Of a DNA stretch of 64,000 nucleotides, positions 25,004-35,675 are shown one piece after another; the first letter of the stretch is position 1; each line of letters starts with the position of its first letter. The position numbers were made by a program, and so were the translations under genes. The notes under the pieces are model-generated. The model was not told the origin of the DNA and searched no databases. It saw only the letters and a program-made list of their open reading frames with translations. Where the stretch lies: the NCBI GenBank assembly GCA_947570615.1, contig CANOVJ010000016.1, positions 1-64,000 on the forward strand, given 5' to 3'. The DNA is from an uncultured Lachnospiraceae bacterium (GTDB taxonomy: Bacteria > Bacillota > Clostridia > Lachnospirales > Lachnospiraceae).

Positions 25004-26659
25004 CTATGCAAACTCCTCCAGCTTCCTAGCGACTCTTCTTCGAAGCTCATACAGCCAGGAGGCCTCCTTCGGATATTCCGTGAAGGTAAAGGGCTTCTCC
25101 CCTCCCTCATAGATCAGCGCTTCCACCGTCTCCCGCCCTGCCAGGGACTCCAGCTTTTCAAGGGCCCGCATATCGTAAAGAGCCTGCCGCTGTACCTCCG
25201 CCCGAAGGGACGACCAGGGCTCTCCCTCCGGCCCCGGATAGACCAGGAAGGAATCCCCCGAGGGGAACGCATACCCGGCGTGGGTATTCAGGAACGGATC
25301 GATATGCTCCGCAGAGAGCTGGGAATTGTAAAAATTAAAGCTCCACTGCAGAAATCCCTTAATATCATACAGATACATCAGCACGCCCATGATCCGGTTT
25401 CTGGCGCCGGGCATGGCGAAAAAGCGATTGGGAACCAGATATTTCTGGCTGCAGCAATAGTATGTCCAGAGATTTTTCACCCCGTGATCCACAAAAGACT
25501 GGATATGATCGTTGGAGGGAATCGGCTGGGCTACGAGACCCTTTTCGTAAAAATCGTAATCGCTCAGGGCGTCTATGAGATTCCAGCCCTCTAACAGATC
25601 CGTCACCACCGCTTTAGCCTGCTGATAGGTCTCCATGCTCTCCACCGAGGGCTCGTCGGAGATATGGAAGTAAATCTGTTCCTTCCGATATCCCAGGGAC
25701 AGAAGCTTATCCTGCAATGCAGGAAGAAAAGCTCTCAGAAAGCTCCGGTAGGAGGGGTCTGTGGCCGCTACATGCCAGCCGAACATTTTTTCCAGTCCCT
25801 GATCCGTCTCCACCATGATCTTGGGCGTAGCCTTCGCCCCCCACTGGGTAAAGAGGTGGGGGATCTCGATGTACTCCGCCCCGTACCTTCTGCACAGGCC
25901 ACACCATCTCTCCAGCTTTTGGAAGTCAAAGCTCCACTTTCCTTCCCTGTAAGAAATATCCGCCAGCTGCACCGTGGTGCGCTCCCCTCCCACGGCCGTG
26001 TCAAGGGGCGGGGTAAACACCGGCGTCAGGATCATATTCACGCCCAGCTCCCCGGCCAGCTTAATCTGCTTTTCGATAGCCTGCCAGTGAAATTCCCCGA
26101 ACACCTCCGCCCGGTAGTAATCCGCCAGGCAGTCCGCGTGGAACCACTGGGTATGGATCAGCTTCTGAGGCGGCAGCTCCTGAGCCGACACCTCCAGGGT
26201 AAACCCAAGACGCACCTCTTCCTTTTCAGAGGTAAGCGCCACCTCCACCGGATAAATTCCCCCTTCCACTTCCTTCGTTCCAGGGAAATCAATCCACACG
26301 GCCCGGTACTGTCCCTCCACCGGGACGATCAGATCGTCCCGGCGGGGCTTTAACAGATCCGGGAACAGGCCCGGCTCCCTGGTCAGATAGTTGTCGTCCG
26401 TGCGGCCCCTTACCGGCATGGCGGAAGGGATCTGCTCCACGTCCCGCAGTCTCGCCCGGGCGGGGAACCCTTTGATTTCACAGCGGAAAATATCCCTCTC
26501 CTCGTCCTGTGCCTCCGGAAGCATCCGGTACACAAGCTGCAGGGCAGGGATCTCCCCCCGCAGGATGGAGATCCTCTCTCCCTCCTCCATCACCTGGGGC
26601 ATCCGGTTCCAGAACACCTTTTCCAGAGAGCCCGCCAGATAAAACTCATACTTTGCCAT
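25004..26659 (-). CDS. DUF4091-type glycoside-hydrolase-like protein
   Basis: A 551-residue protein if started at MAKYEF (26659); an ATG at 26695 is also possible. It has an N-terminal beta-sandwich (about 1-190) and a TIM-barrel-like domain. The barrel starts at HTQWFHADCLADYY and has the acidic motif HISDEPSVESMETY (about 375), typical of the DUF4091 family of putative glycosidases. No signal peptide is present, so it acts in the cytoplasm. It is the last gene of the inositol operon. I infer that it cleaves or remodels an inositol-containing sugar; no substrate can be read from sequence. Confidence 0.8.
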   Translation of the reverse strand: MAKYEFYLAGSLEKVFWNRMPQVMEEGERISILRGEIPALQLVYRMLPEAQDEERDIFRCEIKGFPARARLRDVEQIPSAMPVRGRTDDNYLTREPGLFPDLLKPRRDDLIVPVEGQYRAVWIDFPGTKEVEGGIYPVEVALTSEKEEVRLGFTLEVSAQELPPQKLIHTQWFHADCLADYYRAEVFGEFHWQAIEKQIKLAGELGVNMILTPVFTPPLDTAVGGERTTVQLADISYREGKWSFDFQKLERWCGLCRRYGAEYIEIPHLFTQWGAKATPKIMVETDQGLEKMFGWHVAATDPSYRSFLRAFLPALQDKLLSLGYRKEQIYFHISDEPSVESMETYQQAKAVVTDLLEGWNLIDALSDYDFYEKGLVAQPIPSNDHIQSFVDHGVKNLWTYYCCSQKYLVPNRFFAMPGARNRIMGVLMYLYDIKGFLQWSFNFYNSQLSAEHIDPFLNTHAGYAFPSGDSFLVYPGPEGEPWSSLRAEVQRQALYDMRALEKLESLAGRETVEALIYEGGEKPFTFTEYPKEASWLYELRRRVARKLEEFA

Positions 26660-26726
26660 ATCCTTTGCCCGTTTCCTTTCCGTTCTTTCTTCCATATCCG
26701 CCGGCTTCCTTCTCCGCTCCCGGCTC

Positions 26727-27884
26727 TCAGTCCTCCCAGAGCGACCGGTAAATGGCCGCAATATCCTCCGCGTTAAGCGCCCGCCTGGTGTTGGCCGGAG
26801 AGCCCGACGCCAGGGCGTCATGCGTCATCCTGGGAATGCTGTCAAAAAATTTCTCCCGATCCAGCCCGTACTCTCCGGGCGTGGGAATCCGGCAGTCCTT
26901 ACAGAGCTTTTCGCAGGCGTGGATGAATTTCTCCGCCGCCTCCGGATCCGTATCCTTCTCCCCCGCCGCTCCGATGGCCCTGCCAAGATCCGCGAACCGC
27001 TCCGCCGCCTCCCTGTACACATAAGAAAAGCATGCCGGAAGGAGCATGGCGTTGCTGACCCCGTGGGGCACATGGAACAGGGCACCGATGGGCCGGCTCA
27101 TGCCGTGGATCACCGTGACGGAGGCGTTGTTAAAGGCGATCCCCGCCTCCAGCGCCGCCAGGCTCATCTGCATCCGGGCCCCCGCATCGTCTCCATGGGC
27201 GAAGCACTCCGGCAGATACCGGAAGATCCGCTTCACGGCGCTGAGCGCCAGGGTATCCGTCATGGGCTGGGCCCTGCGGGAGGTGTAGGCCTCCGCCGCG
27301 TGGCAGAGAGCGTCCAGCCCGGTGGCCGCCGTGATGGAGGGCGGCGCGGTCATGGTGAACCTGGGATCGTCCACGGCGATATCCGGCATCAGAACCTTTC
27401 CCTTAAGGAGCATCTTGATGTCCGCCTGGGTGTTGGTGATGATGGTAAACTGGGTGGCCTCGGAGCCCGTTCCGCTGGTGGTGGGGATGGCCGCCATGGG
27501 AGGAAGGGATCCCGTGATCTCCTTCCCGTACCAGTCGTTGATGGAGCCGCCCGCCACCGCCACCACGGCGATGGCCTTCATGGTGTCGATGGGGGAGCCG
27601 CCCCCCACAGCCGCCAGAAAATCGCAGCCCTCCGCTTTCCAGAGCGCCAGGCCCTCCTCCACCATCCGGTCCGTGGGCTCCCCCGTCACACCCTCGAACA
27701 CCGCGAAATCGGTTCCGTTCTCCTTCAGTATTTTCGTCACCGCATCCACGTTTCCAAGCTTAACCATGGAAGGGTCTGTGACAATCAACGCTTTTTTTCC
27801 GCAGCCAGCCAGGAACGGGGCCGCCTGTTCAAGGGCCCCCTCCCCGTAAAAAATCTGCCTGGGCATCATAAACTGATTCGACAT
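26727..27884 (-). CDS. Iron-containing (group III) alcohol dehydrogenase
   Basis: A 385-residue enzyme if started at MSNQFMMPRQ (27884), which has a GGAG nine bases upstream. It has the NAD-binding GGGSPIDTMKAIA (about 95), the TTSGTGSEAT motif (about 137) and the metal site: Asp in TGLDALCHAAEAY and His in HGMSRPIGALFHVPHG. These enzymes reduce aldehydes or oxidise alcohols with NAD(P)H. In this operon iolA is missing. The enzyme may reduce the malonic semialdehyde made by IolJ to 3-hydroxypropionate; that is inference from position only. Confidence 0.88.
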   Translation of the reverse strand: MSNQFMMPRQIFYGEGALEQAAPFLAGCGKKALIVTDPSMVKLGNVDAVTKILKENGTDFAVFEGVTGEPTDRMVEEGLALWKAEGCDFLAAVGGGSPIDTMKAIAVVAVAGGSINDWYGKEITGSLPPMAAIPTTSGTGSEATQFTIITNTQADIKMLLKGKVLMPDIAVDDPRFTMTAPPSITAATGLDALCHAAEAYTSRRAQPMTDTLALSAVKRIFRYLPECFAHGDDAGARMQMSLAALEAGIAFNNASVTVIHGMSRPIGALFHVPHGVSNAMLLPACFSYVYREAAERFADLGRAIGAAGEKDTDPEAAEKFIHACEKLCKDCRIPTPGEYGLDREKFFDSIPRMTHDALASGSPANTRRALNAEDIAAIYRSLWED

Positions 27885-27998
27885 AATTCTATTCTCCATT
27901 TCTGCTGCATTGCGTATGTTCTGCATTCCCTCCGGTATATCCGGAGCGCTCTCCTGCCCGGATGCTCCCGGGCCCGAAAAGAAACGGCCTGCCAGGTG

Positions 27999-29012
27999 TC
28001 AGTCCAGCTCGGAGATTTTCACCGGCCTGTGCTCCTCCACCGATTTTCTGGCGGCCAGACCGATCTTCACCGACTGCATTCCCGCGTGGATTCCCACCGG
28101 GACATCCTTTCCGTTCTCGCAGGCGTCCACGAACTGACGCATCTCCTCGGAAAAGGATTCCATATACCTTTCCAGGAAAAAGAACAGAGGCTTTTCTCCC
28201 GTCACGCCTGTAGCGTCAGAGATCACCGCCGTGGAAAGGGTATCGTTGGCGGTAGCCGCCATCCCCTTTGAACCGAACAGCTCCGCTCTCTGATCGTACC
28301 CGTAGGCCGCCCGTCTGGAGTTGTCGATCACGGCCAGCGCGCCGTTTGCCATCTTCATGGTGATGATGGCGGTGTCCACATCCCCCTGCTCTCCGATGGC
28401 CGGATCCACCAGCACCGCGGACTGCACATAGACCTCCTCCACATCGCTGTCCGTGAGGAAGCACGCCATATCGAAATCATGGATGGTCATATCCAGGAAC
28501 ATGCCCCCGGAGACCTTAATGTAGGCCGGATTGGGGGGCTCGGGATCCCGGGAGGTGATCTTCAGAATATGGGCCTGGCCGATCCGTCCCTCGTCAAAGG
28601 CTCTGCGCACCGCCGCGAAGTTGTGGTCGAAGCGGCGGTTAAAGCCCACCTGGAACCTGCACCCGGGGTGCGCCGCAAGAGCGTCCGCCACCGCCTGGAT
28701 TTTCTCCAAGGAGTGATCCACCGGCTTTTCGCAGAACACATGCTTGCCCGCCTCGATGGCCTCGATGGAGATGGACGCGTGGGTGTCCGTGGAGGAGCAC
28801 ACCAGCACCGCGTCGATCTCCTTATGGTTGATAATCTCTTTGTAGTCCTTATAGACCTCCTCGACGCCCATGCTCCTGATAAAGCGCTCCGTCTCCTCAT
28901 TCATAAAGGGATCCGCCACTGCAACCACCACCGCGTTCTTTACGTGATAAGTGATGGATTCCAGATGCACCTTCCCGATGCGCCCCGCGCCGATAATACC
29001 GATTCTGATCAT
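27999..29012 (-). CDS. iolG: Inositol 2-dehydrogenase
   Basis: A 337-residue Gfo/Idh/MocA oxidoreductase. The NAD site is GIIGAGRIGKVHLESI at the start, the catalytic Lys is in FCEKPVDHS (about 97), and the substrate region FLDMTIHDFDMACF supplies the Asp and His used by IolG. It oxidises myo-inositol to scyllo-inosose, the first step of the pathway. Sequence and context (next to iolE and iolD) make IolG the best call; some homologues act on other inositols. Confidence 0.9.
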   Translation of the reverse strand: MIRIGIIGAGRIGKVHLESITYHVKNAVVVAVADPFMNEETERFIRSMGVEEVYKDYKEIINHKEIDAVLVCSSTDTHASISIEAIEAGKHVFCEKPVDHSLEKIQAVADALAAHPGCRFQVGFNRRFDHNFAAVRRAFDEGRIGQAHILKITSRDPEPPNPAYIKVSGGMFLDMTIHDFDMACFLTDSDVEEVYVQSAVLVDPAIGEQGDVDTAIITMKMANGALAVIDNSRRAAYGYDQRAELFGSKGMAATANDTLSTAVISDATGVTGEKPLFFFLERYMESFSEEMRQFVDACENGKDVPVGIHAGMQSVKIGLAARKSVEEHRPVKISELD

Positions 29013-29050
29013 AATTAATTCCTGCCTTTCCTTTTTCTGTTGATTCTATT

Positions 29051-29959
29051 TCAGATTCCCGCCTTGTCCGCGATATATTTCCTTGCCTTTATGGCATACT
29101 CCAGGGGATTGGCCAGGGCCGGATCCTGCTCCGCCTCCACCAGCACATACCCTTCGTAGTCGTTTTCCGCCAGCGTCCGGAAAATGGGCTCAAAATCGAT
29201 GGCCCCGTCCCCGGGCACCGTGAAGGCGCCCAGCCGTACCCCCTGCAGGAAGCTTAAGTTTTCCTGCCTTACCTTTTCCACGATCCGGGGGCGGATGTCC
29301 TTTAAGTGTACGTGGCGGGTTCTTCCCATGTACTTTTTCAGCACCGCCAGGTAATCCTCCCCGCAGTAGGCCAGGTGGCCGCTGTCAAACAAAAGCCCCA
29401 CCAGCTCCGGATCCGTGTTCTCCATCATCCGGTCGATCTCCGCCGCCGTCTGAACCACCGTTCCCATGTGGTGATGGAAGGTAAGGGCGATCCCCATATC
29501 CCTGGCGACCTTTCCCAGCTTATTTAATCCCGTGCAGAGCAGCTCCCACTCCTGATCGTTCATCACGTATTTGTCCCGGAAAATGGATTTGTCCGTGCCC
29601 TGGATGGAGTGCCCCTGCTCGGAGACGCCCACCACCTTCGCCCCCATCTCCTTCAGAAAGGTGATGTGCCGGATAAAGCCTTCTTCCGTCTCCTCATAGG
29701 GCGCCGTGGTCAGGAAGGTGGAAAACCAGGCGTTGCAGATCTGCATTCCCCGCAGGGACAGGGCCTTTTTCAGCACCGCGGTGTCCCTGGGATACTTGTT
29801 GCCCACCTCACAGCCGCTAAAGCCCGCCAGGGCCATCTCCGAGACGCACTGCTCAAAGGTGTTCTCCGCCCCCAGGTCGGGCATGTCGTCGTTGGTCCAG
29901 GCAATGGGGGCGATCCCCAAATGCACTTTTTTTGCGTCAAGCGTCGTTTTGTTGTCCAT
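29051..29959 (-). CDS. iolE: Inosose dehydratase
   Basis: A 302-residue enzyme of the xylose-isomerase-like TIM-barrel fold. It begins [22 protein letters not shown], as IolE does, and has metal-site motifs [10 protein letters not shown] (about 160), [12 protein letters not shown] (about 189) and HVHLKDIR (about 218). It dehydrates scyllo-inosose to 3D-(3,5/4)-trihydroxycyclohexane-1,2-dione. Its ATG shares one base with the iolD stop (TGATG), so the two are coupled. Confidence 0.93.
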   Translation of the reverse strand: MDNKTTLDAKKVHLGIAPIAWTNDDMPDLGAENTFEQCVSEMALAGFSGCEVGNKYPRDTAVLKKALSLRGMQICNAWFSTFLTTAPYEETEEGFIRHITFLKEMGAKVVGVSEQGHSIQGTDKSIFRDKYVMNDQEWELLCTGLNKLGKVARDMGIALTFHHHMGTVVQTAAEIDRMMENTDPELVGLLFDSGHLAYCGEDYLAVLKKYMGRTRHVHLKDIRPRIVEKVRQENLSFLQGVRLGAFTVPGDGAIDFEPIFRTLAENDYEGYVLVEAEQDPALANPLEYAIKARKYIADKAGI

Positions 29960-31878
29960 CAGTATTTCCTCGCCTTCTCCAGATTTTGCTTTTTGTTTTC
30001 GTAAGAGCGCCTCACCTTCTCGTTCGATGAGGTGCTGGCAAGACCCACATGCCACCACGCGCCGTAGCCGTCCGTCATGGTCTTGGGCATCACCTTGATA
30101 TCGATCAGGGTGGATTTATCCTGCTTTAAGCTGTCCGCCAGGGCATTTTCAAGCTCCTCCATGGTTCTTACCCGGTAGGTCTTCACCCCGTAGCCTGCGG
30201 CGCAGGCGGCGAAATCGATGGGGATCAGATCCCCCAGGAGATTCCCATCCTCATCCCGGAAACGGAACTCCGTGGCCAGGTTTCCGATGCCGTTGGACAT
30301 CTCCAGGTTGTTGATACATCCGAAGCCGCTGTTGTCAAAGAGCAGAACATTGATCTTCCGGCGCTCCTGCAGGGAGGTCACCAGCTCCGAGTGCAGCATC
30401 AGATAGCTCCCGTCCCCGCACATGGCGTACACCTCCTGGCCGGGTCTTGCCAGCTTTGAGCCCAGGGCCCCGGCAATCTCATAGCCCATGCAGGAATAGC
30501 CGTACTCCATGTTGTAGGAATACCGGCAGTCGGTGGTCCACATCCGCTGCAGGTCTCCGGGAAGGGATCCCGCCGCTCCCACACAGATGGCGTCCCCTGG
30601 AATCAGCTCCCGCACCCTGGCCACCACCGCGGTCTGGGTCAGGGCGCTGCCCGTCATCTCGCGAAACTCCGGCAGGGTTGCGGGATCTCCCGCGGCGATC
30701 AGGGGCTTAAAGTCCTCCCCGAAGGCGTAGGAGGAGAGGAATGCCATCTCCTTATCCCACTTTTCTTTTGCCTTTCGGATCTCCTCCCCGTAGCCGGAGC
30801 GATAGTCCTTTTCCCGCAGGATTTCATGCAGCGCCGTGATGGCCAGCCTGGCGTCCGCCACCACCTTCACCGCCCCCAGCTTGTAGGCGTCAAAGCGGGA
30901 GGCGTTCACCGTCAGCACCCGCGCATCCGGCCGGAACAGGGATTTGGAAGCGGTGGTAAAATCCGAAAACCGGGTTCCCACGCCCAGAATCACATCCGCC
31001 TCTTTTGCGATGTCGTTGCCGGCGCTGTTGCCCGTCACGCCAATCCCCCCGAGATTGTAAGGGTGGGAGGAAAGGCACGCGCTCTTGCCGCTCTGGGTCT
31101 CCGCAAAGGGGATATGGAAGGCCTCGCAGAAGGCCTCCAGGGCCTCTCCCGCCTCGGAATAACGCACCCCGCCGCCGCAGATCACAAGAGGCTTTTTCGC
31201 GGAGAACAGCGCCTGCGCCACATCCGAGAGCTCCTCCGGCGAGGGGACGATCCGGGTGATCCGGTGAACCCTCTTTTCGAAGAATTCCTCCGGAAAGTCA
31301 TAGCTCTCCCCCTCCACGTCCTGGGGCAGGGAGATGCACACCGCCCCGGTCTGGGCCGTATCCGTGAGCACCCGCATGGCGTTTGTCATGGCCGACATGA
31401 GCTGCTCCGGCCGGGTGATCCGATCCCAGTAGCGGCACACCGCCCGGTAGGCGTCGTTGGTGGTGGTTGCCAGGGAATTGACCTGCTCAAACTGCTGCAG
31501 CACCGGGTCCGGCTGTCTGGTGGAAAAGGCGTCCGCCGGGAACAGAAGGAGCGGAACGTGGTTCACCGTGGCCGTGGCCGCCGCTGTCACCATGTTGGCC
31601 GCCCCCGGCCCGATGGAGGAAGCGCAGGCGATGATTTTCCTTCGGTTATTCTGTTTGGCAAAGGACATGGCCACGTGAGCCATCCCCTGCTCGTTTTTTC
31701 CCTGAAAGACCGTGAGGCCTCCCCGGTCAGAGTCCAGGGCCTCCCCCAGCCCGCACACAATGCCGTGGCCGAAAATGGTAAAGATCCCCTCCACAAATTT
31801 GTTTTCCACACCGTCAAAGGACACATACTGGTTGTCGAGAAATTTCACCAGCGCCTGTGCGGTCGTCATATATGCCAT
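29959..31878 (-). CDS. iolD: Trihydroxycyclohexane-dione acylhydrolase (ring opening)
   Basis: A 639-residue thiamine-diphosphate enzyme of the acetolactate-synthase type. The N-terminal binding domain shows [12 protein letters not shown] and the conserved region [19 protein letters not shown]. The C-terminal ThDP motif is [15 protein letters not shown]...[13 protein letters not shown]. It hydrolyses the ring of the IolE product to 5-deoxy-glucuronate. The start has AAGGAGG eight bases upstream. Length matches other IolD proteins. Confidence 0.95.
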   Translation of the reverse strand: MAYMTTAQALVKFLDNQYVSFDGVENKFVEGIFTIFGHGIVCGLGEALDSDRGGLTVFQGKNEQGMAHVAMSFAKQNNRRKIIACASSIGPGAANMVTAAATATVNHVPLLLFPADAFSTRQPDPVLQQFEQVNSLATTTNDAYRAVCRYWDRITRPEQLMSAMTNAMRVLTDTAQTGAVCISLPQDVEGESYDFPEEFFEKRVHRITRIVPSPEELSDVAQALFSAKKPLVICGGGVRYSEAGEALEAFCEAFHIPFAETQSGKSACLSSHPYNLGGIGVTGNSAGNDIAKEADVILGVGTRFSDFTTASKSLFRPDARVLTVNASRFDAYKLGAVKVVADARLAITALHEILREKDYRSGYGEEIRKAKEKWDKEMAFLSSYAFGEDFKPLIAAGDPATLPEFREMTGSALTQTAVVARVRELIPGDAICVGAAGSLPGDLQRMWTTDCRYSYNMEYGYSCMGYEIAGALGSKLARPGQEVYAMCGDGSYLMLHSELVTSLQERRKINVLLFDNSGFGCINNLEMSNGIGNLATEFRFRDEDGNLLGDLIPIDFAACAAGYGVKTYRVRTMEELENALADSLKQDKSTLIDIKVMPKTMTDGYGAWWHVGLASTSSNEKVRRSYENKKQNLEKARKY

Positions 31879-31939
31879 CTTAAATACCTCCTTATTTCAG
31901 TTCCGCAGATATTCTTCAGAGCATCTGCTGTTTTCGTTT

Positions 31940-33802
31940 TTACCCCGCATACCGGATGGTGTAGGACGATTTGTCCAGATCGATTTCCACCTCCGTGCCG
32001 TCGCCAAATACGGTCTTCTGCCTCCGTCCTGCCGCATCCAGGAACTCATGCCGGACCATCTCGCTTCGCGCCACCTTCTCCTGAAGCTGCGCCACGATAC
32101 GATAACGCTCCACCTCCCGGGAAAGCGCTTCCCCCTCCAGCTCGAAGTTCAGATATGCCGCCCCGCCGTTTAACAGGGCATAGAGCATATAGTCTCCCTG
32201 GGGCTGGTCTGCGTCCATCAGCCAGGGCAGCACCACGCAGTCGTGATAGACCAGATTAAAGAGCGGAACCGGGATCCCCATGGGATCCTTCTTCGGGGCA
32301 AGCATAAACTCATAAGGCCCATAGTGGGCCGTCACCACACTGGGGATGGCCCAGTCCGCCGCCTCCTCGGAGCTTGGCAGGATATCGTTGGCGTTTAAAA
32401 AGTCAAAGCAGTTTTTCCTGTATTCAATGCATTCCTTCCGGGTCATCCGATGCCAGGGATGGGCGCATTCGTCGCTCTCATTGCATGTAAACACGTCCAG
32501 ATAGGTTCCCTGGGGCTTTATCCCATGCCGGAACATCTCTGTAAAATTGCGCTTTAAGTAGAGCGGGGCCTGTGTGGCGCAGATGTAGGTCTGCCAGCCT
32601 CCCGCCCAGCGGCAGAAATCCGGCTTCTGCCCCTGGGGCGAAACGATGGAGAATTCACCGTCGTAGGTTTTCGCATCAAAATAGTAATCCCTGTACTGGT
32701 CATGGATGGCAAAGATATAATTCATCTCCTTCATGCTCTCGGCCAGACGCTTCATCCCCTCCCAGCCGCCGGCCTCGCCGCACGCAGGCAGATAGTCCGG
32801 ATGCTGATTGTCGTATCCCGGCTCTCCCCAGCCGTCCAGATGCAGATATACCTTTTCCAGCCCCATCTCCTTCAGGCGTCGGGCCTGCCGCTCCCGCACC
32901 CCGAAGGGCGTTACGGAATCATTCTTCTCCGGGTGCTCTCTGTCATAGTACGCGGAGTCGGGAGATACGTGGTTTTTGATTCCCGTATGCACGATAGCGG
33001 AGCCGATAAACCGATCCACCAGCGGATTTCGGGCCGCCTTTTCTTTCAGCGTCACCACAAGCCCCTTCTCCCTTGCATATGCTCTGTAGACCTTGCAAAG
33101 CTCGTTGTAATCTCCGTCCTTTACAAAGCGGTACTTCACAGTCCGTCTGTACGCCAGCTTCCCAAGGCTTGGAAGCCACCGCACCGACAGGTGGCAGTAA
33201 TCCGAACCGGCCGGATGCTCCACCTGATATCCCGCGTCCCAGGGGTCGCACACGATGGCGATATAGGACGCCCCGGGCCGCACCTGTCCAAACCATGGCA
33301 TATAGGAACCGGCGCTGCACATCTGGCCGTCAAAGGTCACTCTGTCCACCGCGTATTCCCAGTCGTTGGGAATCAGCAGTCCCTGCATCAGACTGATGAG
33401 GGAATACCAGTCCCTTCTGCGGCTGGTAAACTCCATGGGCCCCGGCCAGTAAAAGTTCCCCACGATCGCCTCCGCCTCCTGTAAGGGGGTCAGCTCAAAA
33501 AACACATCCTGTGTGGCATACTCGATCCATATCACAGTCTGGAAGCTCATCGCGTCTTCTTTTCCGCCAATGGAAAACCCGGTAAACACGCTTCTGATTC
33601 CCGTCCCCACCCCTGTTTTCCAGGCGAAATGCTCCTTTTTTCCGGCGCTGTCAAACCGGATCTCCTCCCCGTCCACACAAAAGTAAGGCCTGTAGGAGTC
33701 AGCCACGCGCCAGCGCTCCCCCCGGCTGGTGATCTCCAGCCCCAGGGTGTCCTGATCCAGGCATATTTTAGTATCCTGAAAGCTTATCTCTGTCCTGCTC
33801 AT
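31940..33802 (-). CDS. DUF5696-like putative glycoside hydrolase
   Basis: A 620-residue protein without a signal peptide. An N-terminal beta-sandwich (about 1-250) is followed by a barrel-like domain with acidic, aromatic-rich motifs: YLHLDGWGEPGYDNQHPDYLP (about 327, possible catalytic Asp) and GTYLDVFTCNESDECAHPWH (about 430). This resembles the DUF5696/GH101-related group of putative glycosidases. It lies inside the inositol operon between iolB and iolD, which is unusual. I infer a role in freeing inositol from a glycoside in the cytoplasm. Confidence 0.7.
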   Translation of the reverse strand: MSRTEISFQDTKICLDQDTLGLEITSRGERWRVADSYRPYFCVDGEEIRFDSAGKKEHFAWKTGVGTGIRSVFTGFSIGGKEDAMSFQTVIWIEYATQDVFFELTPLQEAEAIVGNFYWPGPMEFTSRRRDWYSLISLMQGLLIPNDWEYAVDRVTFDGQMCSAGSYMPWFGQVRPGASYIAIVCDPWDAGYQVEHPAGSDYCHLSVRWLPSLGKLAYRRTVKYRFVKDGDYNELCKVYRAYAREKGLVVTLKEKAARNPLVDRFIGSAIVHTGIKNHVSPDSAYYDREHPEKNDSVTPFGVRERQARRLKEMGLEKVYLHLDGWGEPGYDNQHPDYLPACGEAGGWEGMKRLAESMKEMNYIFAIHDQYRDYYFDAKTYDGEFSIVSPQGQKPDFCRWAGGWQTYICATQAPLYLKRNFTEMFRHGIKPQGTYLDVFTCNESDECAHPWHRMTRKECIEYRKNCFDFLNANDILPSSEEAADWAIPSVVTAHYGPYEFMLAPKKDPMGIPVPLFNLVYHDCVVLPWLMDADQPQGDYMLYALLNGGAAYLNFELEGEALSREVERYRIVAQLQEKVARSEMVRHEFLDAAGRRQKTVFGDGTEVEIDLDKSSYTIRYAG

Positions 33803-33855
33803 TTCTTCACTCCTGTTTTTTAATCAATCAGTCGACTCGCGGAGCGTGACAGCGA

Positions 33856-34626
33856 TTAATCCTCCTGCATCAGCCAGGCGTGCTCCGGCACATCGATCCT
33901 GGTTTTTCGCCAGGGATCCCCCTCCAGATGACGGATCAGCCAGGCATAGTACATCCGGTAGCCAGGGGCCGCCGCCTGCTGGTGGGCGTTCATGGGCGTG
34001 ATGGTCAGACATCCCTGATCCTCCACCTTAAAGCACTGCTCCCCGTCGAAGCCCACCCCAAAGCCCTGGGGCTTATCAAACTCATAATAGTAGAGCTCCG
34101 GCTGGGGATGAAAATGGGGCGGATAGCTGGACCAGCATCCCGGCCTGTGGAACACCTCCCCCATCACCATGTTGGAGCAGGGAGCGTTGTCGTAGTCAAA
34201 CACCGTCAGCACCTGCCGGTGGGCCGTGCCCTCCCACTGGGCGCTGCCGAACTCCTGCAGGGTGCATTTTTCCGGGGTATAAAATACCGTCTCAAACTCC
34301 CTTTCATTGACCGTGCGCTGGATTAAAAGCCTGCTCTCCTTCCTGGCGGCGACGGTGATCTCCTTCCCCTTGCAGACATGGAGACAATAAGGCTTATCCT
34401 GGAAAACGCTGCGCCTCTCTCCCTTCTCCTGTCTGCCCTCAAAGGCAAAGCTCACCTCCCCGGCAAGGAGCATCACCGCCGTCTCCTTCTGCGCCGACTG
34501 CAGGGATACGCTCTCCCCCGGCGCAAGCCTTTTTACCCACACATCCATCAGCATGTGGCTGTTCTTCCCGTCCTCCAGACAGAGGATCTTTTCCCCCTTC
34601 TCGTTAAATTCCGGTCTCTCGTACAT
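33856..34626 (-). CDS. iolB: 5-Deoxy-glucuronate isomerase
   Basis: A 256-residue bicupin protein. It has the IolB metal and substrate motifs: HRPGCWSSYPPHFHPQPELYYYEFDKPQGFG (its parts lie near residues 160-190), with two His and a Glu as metal ligands. It converts 5-deoxy-D-glucuronate to 2-deoxy-5-keto-gluconate. It starts 16 bp after the iolC stop. Confidence 0.93.
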   Translation of the reverse strand: MYERPEFNEKGEKILCLEDGKNSHMLMDVWVKRLAPGESVSLQSAQKETAVMLLAGEVSFAFEGRQEKGERRSVFQDKPYCLHVCKGKEITVAARKESRLLIQRTVNEREFETVFYTPEKCTLQEFGSAQWEGTAHRQVLTVFDYDNAPCSNMVMGEVFHRPGCWSSYPPHFHPQPELYYYEFDKPQGFGVGFDGEQCFKVEDQGCLTITPMNAHQQAAAPGYRMYYAWLIRHLEGDPWRKTRIDVPEHAWLMQED

Positions 34627-34641
34627 GCTTTGTCCCTCCTT

Positions 34642-35658
34642 CTACTGCAGCGCCACCATTTCTCCGTACTTTTCCTTTTCTTCCTTAATAAACTGCTCCA
34701 CCTCCTTAAGCGTGGGCATGGCCGCGGAACAGCTGTGGGCCGAGATCAGCATGGAGGCCGACGCGGAGCCATACTCCAGCGCCTGTGGCACGCTGCATCC
34801 GTCGATCAATGCCCGCAGGAAGGAGGATGCATACCCGTCCCCGCCTCCAAAGCCTTTCAGCGCGTTGGTTGGGAAGGGCCTGACCGCATAGTGCTTTCCG
34901 TCGCAGGCGTAGGCCGTGGAGCCTTCCTTTCCATGCTTGATCACCACAACCTTACATCCCTGCCCATGCCAGTATCTGGCGCTCTCCTCATCCTCTGACG
35001 GGATCCCCGCAATGCGCTCCGTCAGGTCAAACTCCTCCCGGGAGCCCAGAATCAGATCGCTGTCTCTTGCCACCAGGGAATAGTAGATGGAGATTTCGTC
35101 CATGCTTTTCCAGGTATAGGCCCGATAGTCGATATCAAATATCACCGCTGCCCCGTTCTTTTTCGCCAGCATCACCGCCTTGAGCGCCGCCTCCCTGGAA
35201 GGGCTGGCCGCAAGAGCCGTGCCGGAGATCAGCACTGCCTTCGCCTTTTTGATATACTCCTCGTCGATATCCTCCGGGGAGAGCTGTAAATCCGCCACCC
35301 CGTCCCGATACATCAATATCTGGCTCTCGGTGGGACTTTTGATCTCCGTGAAGGTGAGTCCTAACTTTTCTCCGTTTTCGCAGCGCCTGATGTGGCTTAC
35401 GTCGATCCCCTCCTTCTCAAAGTAATGGGTCACATAATCCCCGAACTGATCGTCAGACACCCTGGCGAAAAAGCCGATCTTCTTCCCAAGCCTTGCCATC
35501 CCCACCGCAATGTTGGCCGGAGAGCCTCCCAGATATTTGTTGAAGTTGCTGCTCTCCTCCAGCGGGCGGTTTAAGTCCACCGGATTAAAATCGATGGCGA
35601 TCCTGCCAAGCAGGATCAGATCCAGCTCCCTGGAGGAGTCAAATGTGATGTACTGCAT
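34642..35658 (-). CDS. iolC: 5-Dehydro-2-deoxygluconokinase
   Basis: A 338-residue PfkB-family sugar kinase. It has the N-terminal GGSPANIAVGMARLG (about 45) and the C-terminal motif FGGGDGYASSFLRAL (about 265) with the catalytic Asp; the usual GAGD reads GGGD here, as in other IolC proteins. It phosphorylates the IolB product to give the substrate of IolJ. It lies 18 bp from iolJ. Confidence 0.94.
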   Translation of the reverse strand: MQYITFDSSRELDLILLGRIAIDFNPVDLNRPLEESSNFNKYLGGSPANIAVGMARLGKKIGFFARVSDDQFGDYVTHYFEKEGIDVSHIRRCENGEKLGLTFTEIKSPTESQILMYRDGVADLQLSPEDIDEEYIKKAKAVLISGTALAASPSREAALKAVMLAKKNGAAVIFDIDYRAYTWKSMDEISIYYSLVARDSDLILGSREEFDLTERIAGIPSEDEESARYWHGQGCKVVVIKHGKEGSTAYACDGKHYAVRPFPTNALKGFGGGDGYASSFLRALIDGCSVPQALEYGSASASMLISAHSCSAAMPTLKEVEQFIKEEKEKYGEMVALQ

Positions 35659-35675
35659 ATCGTTCTCCTTTCTTA

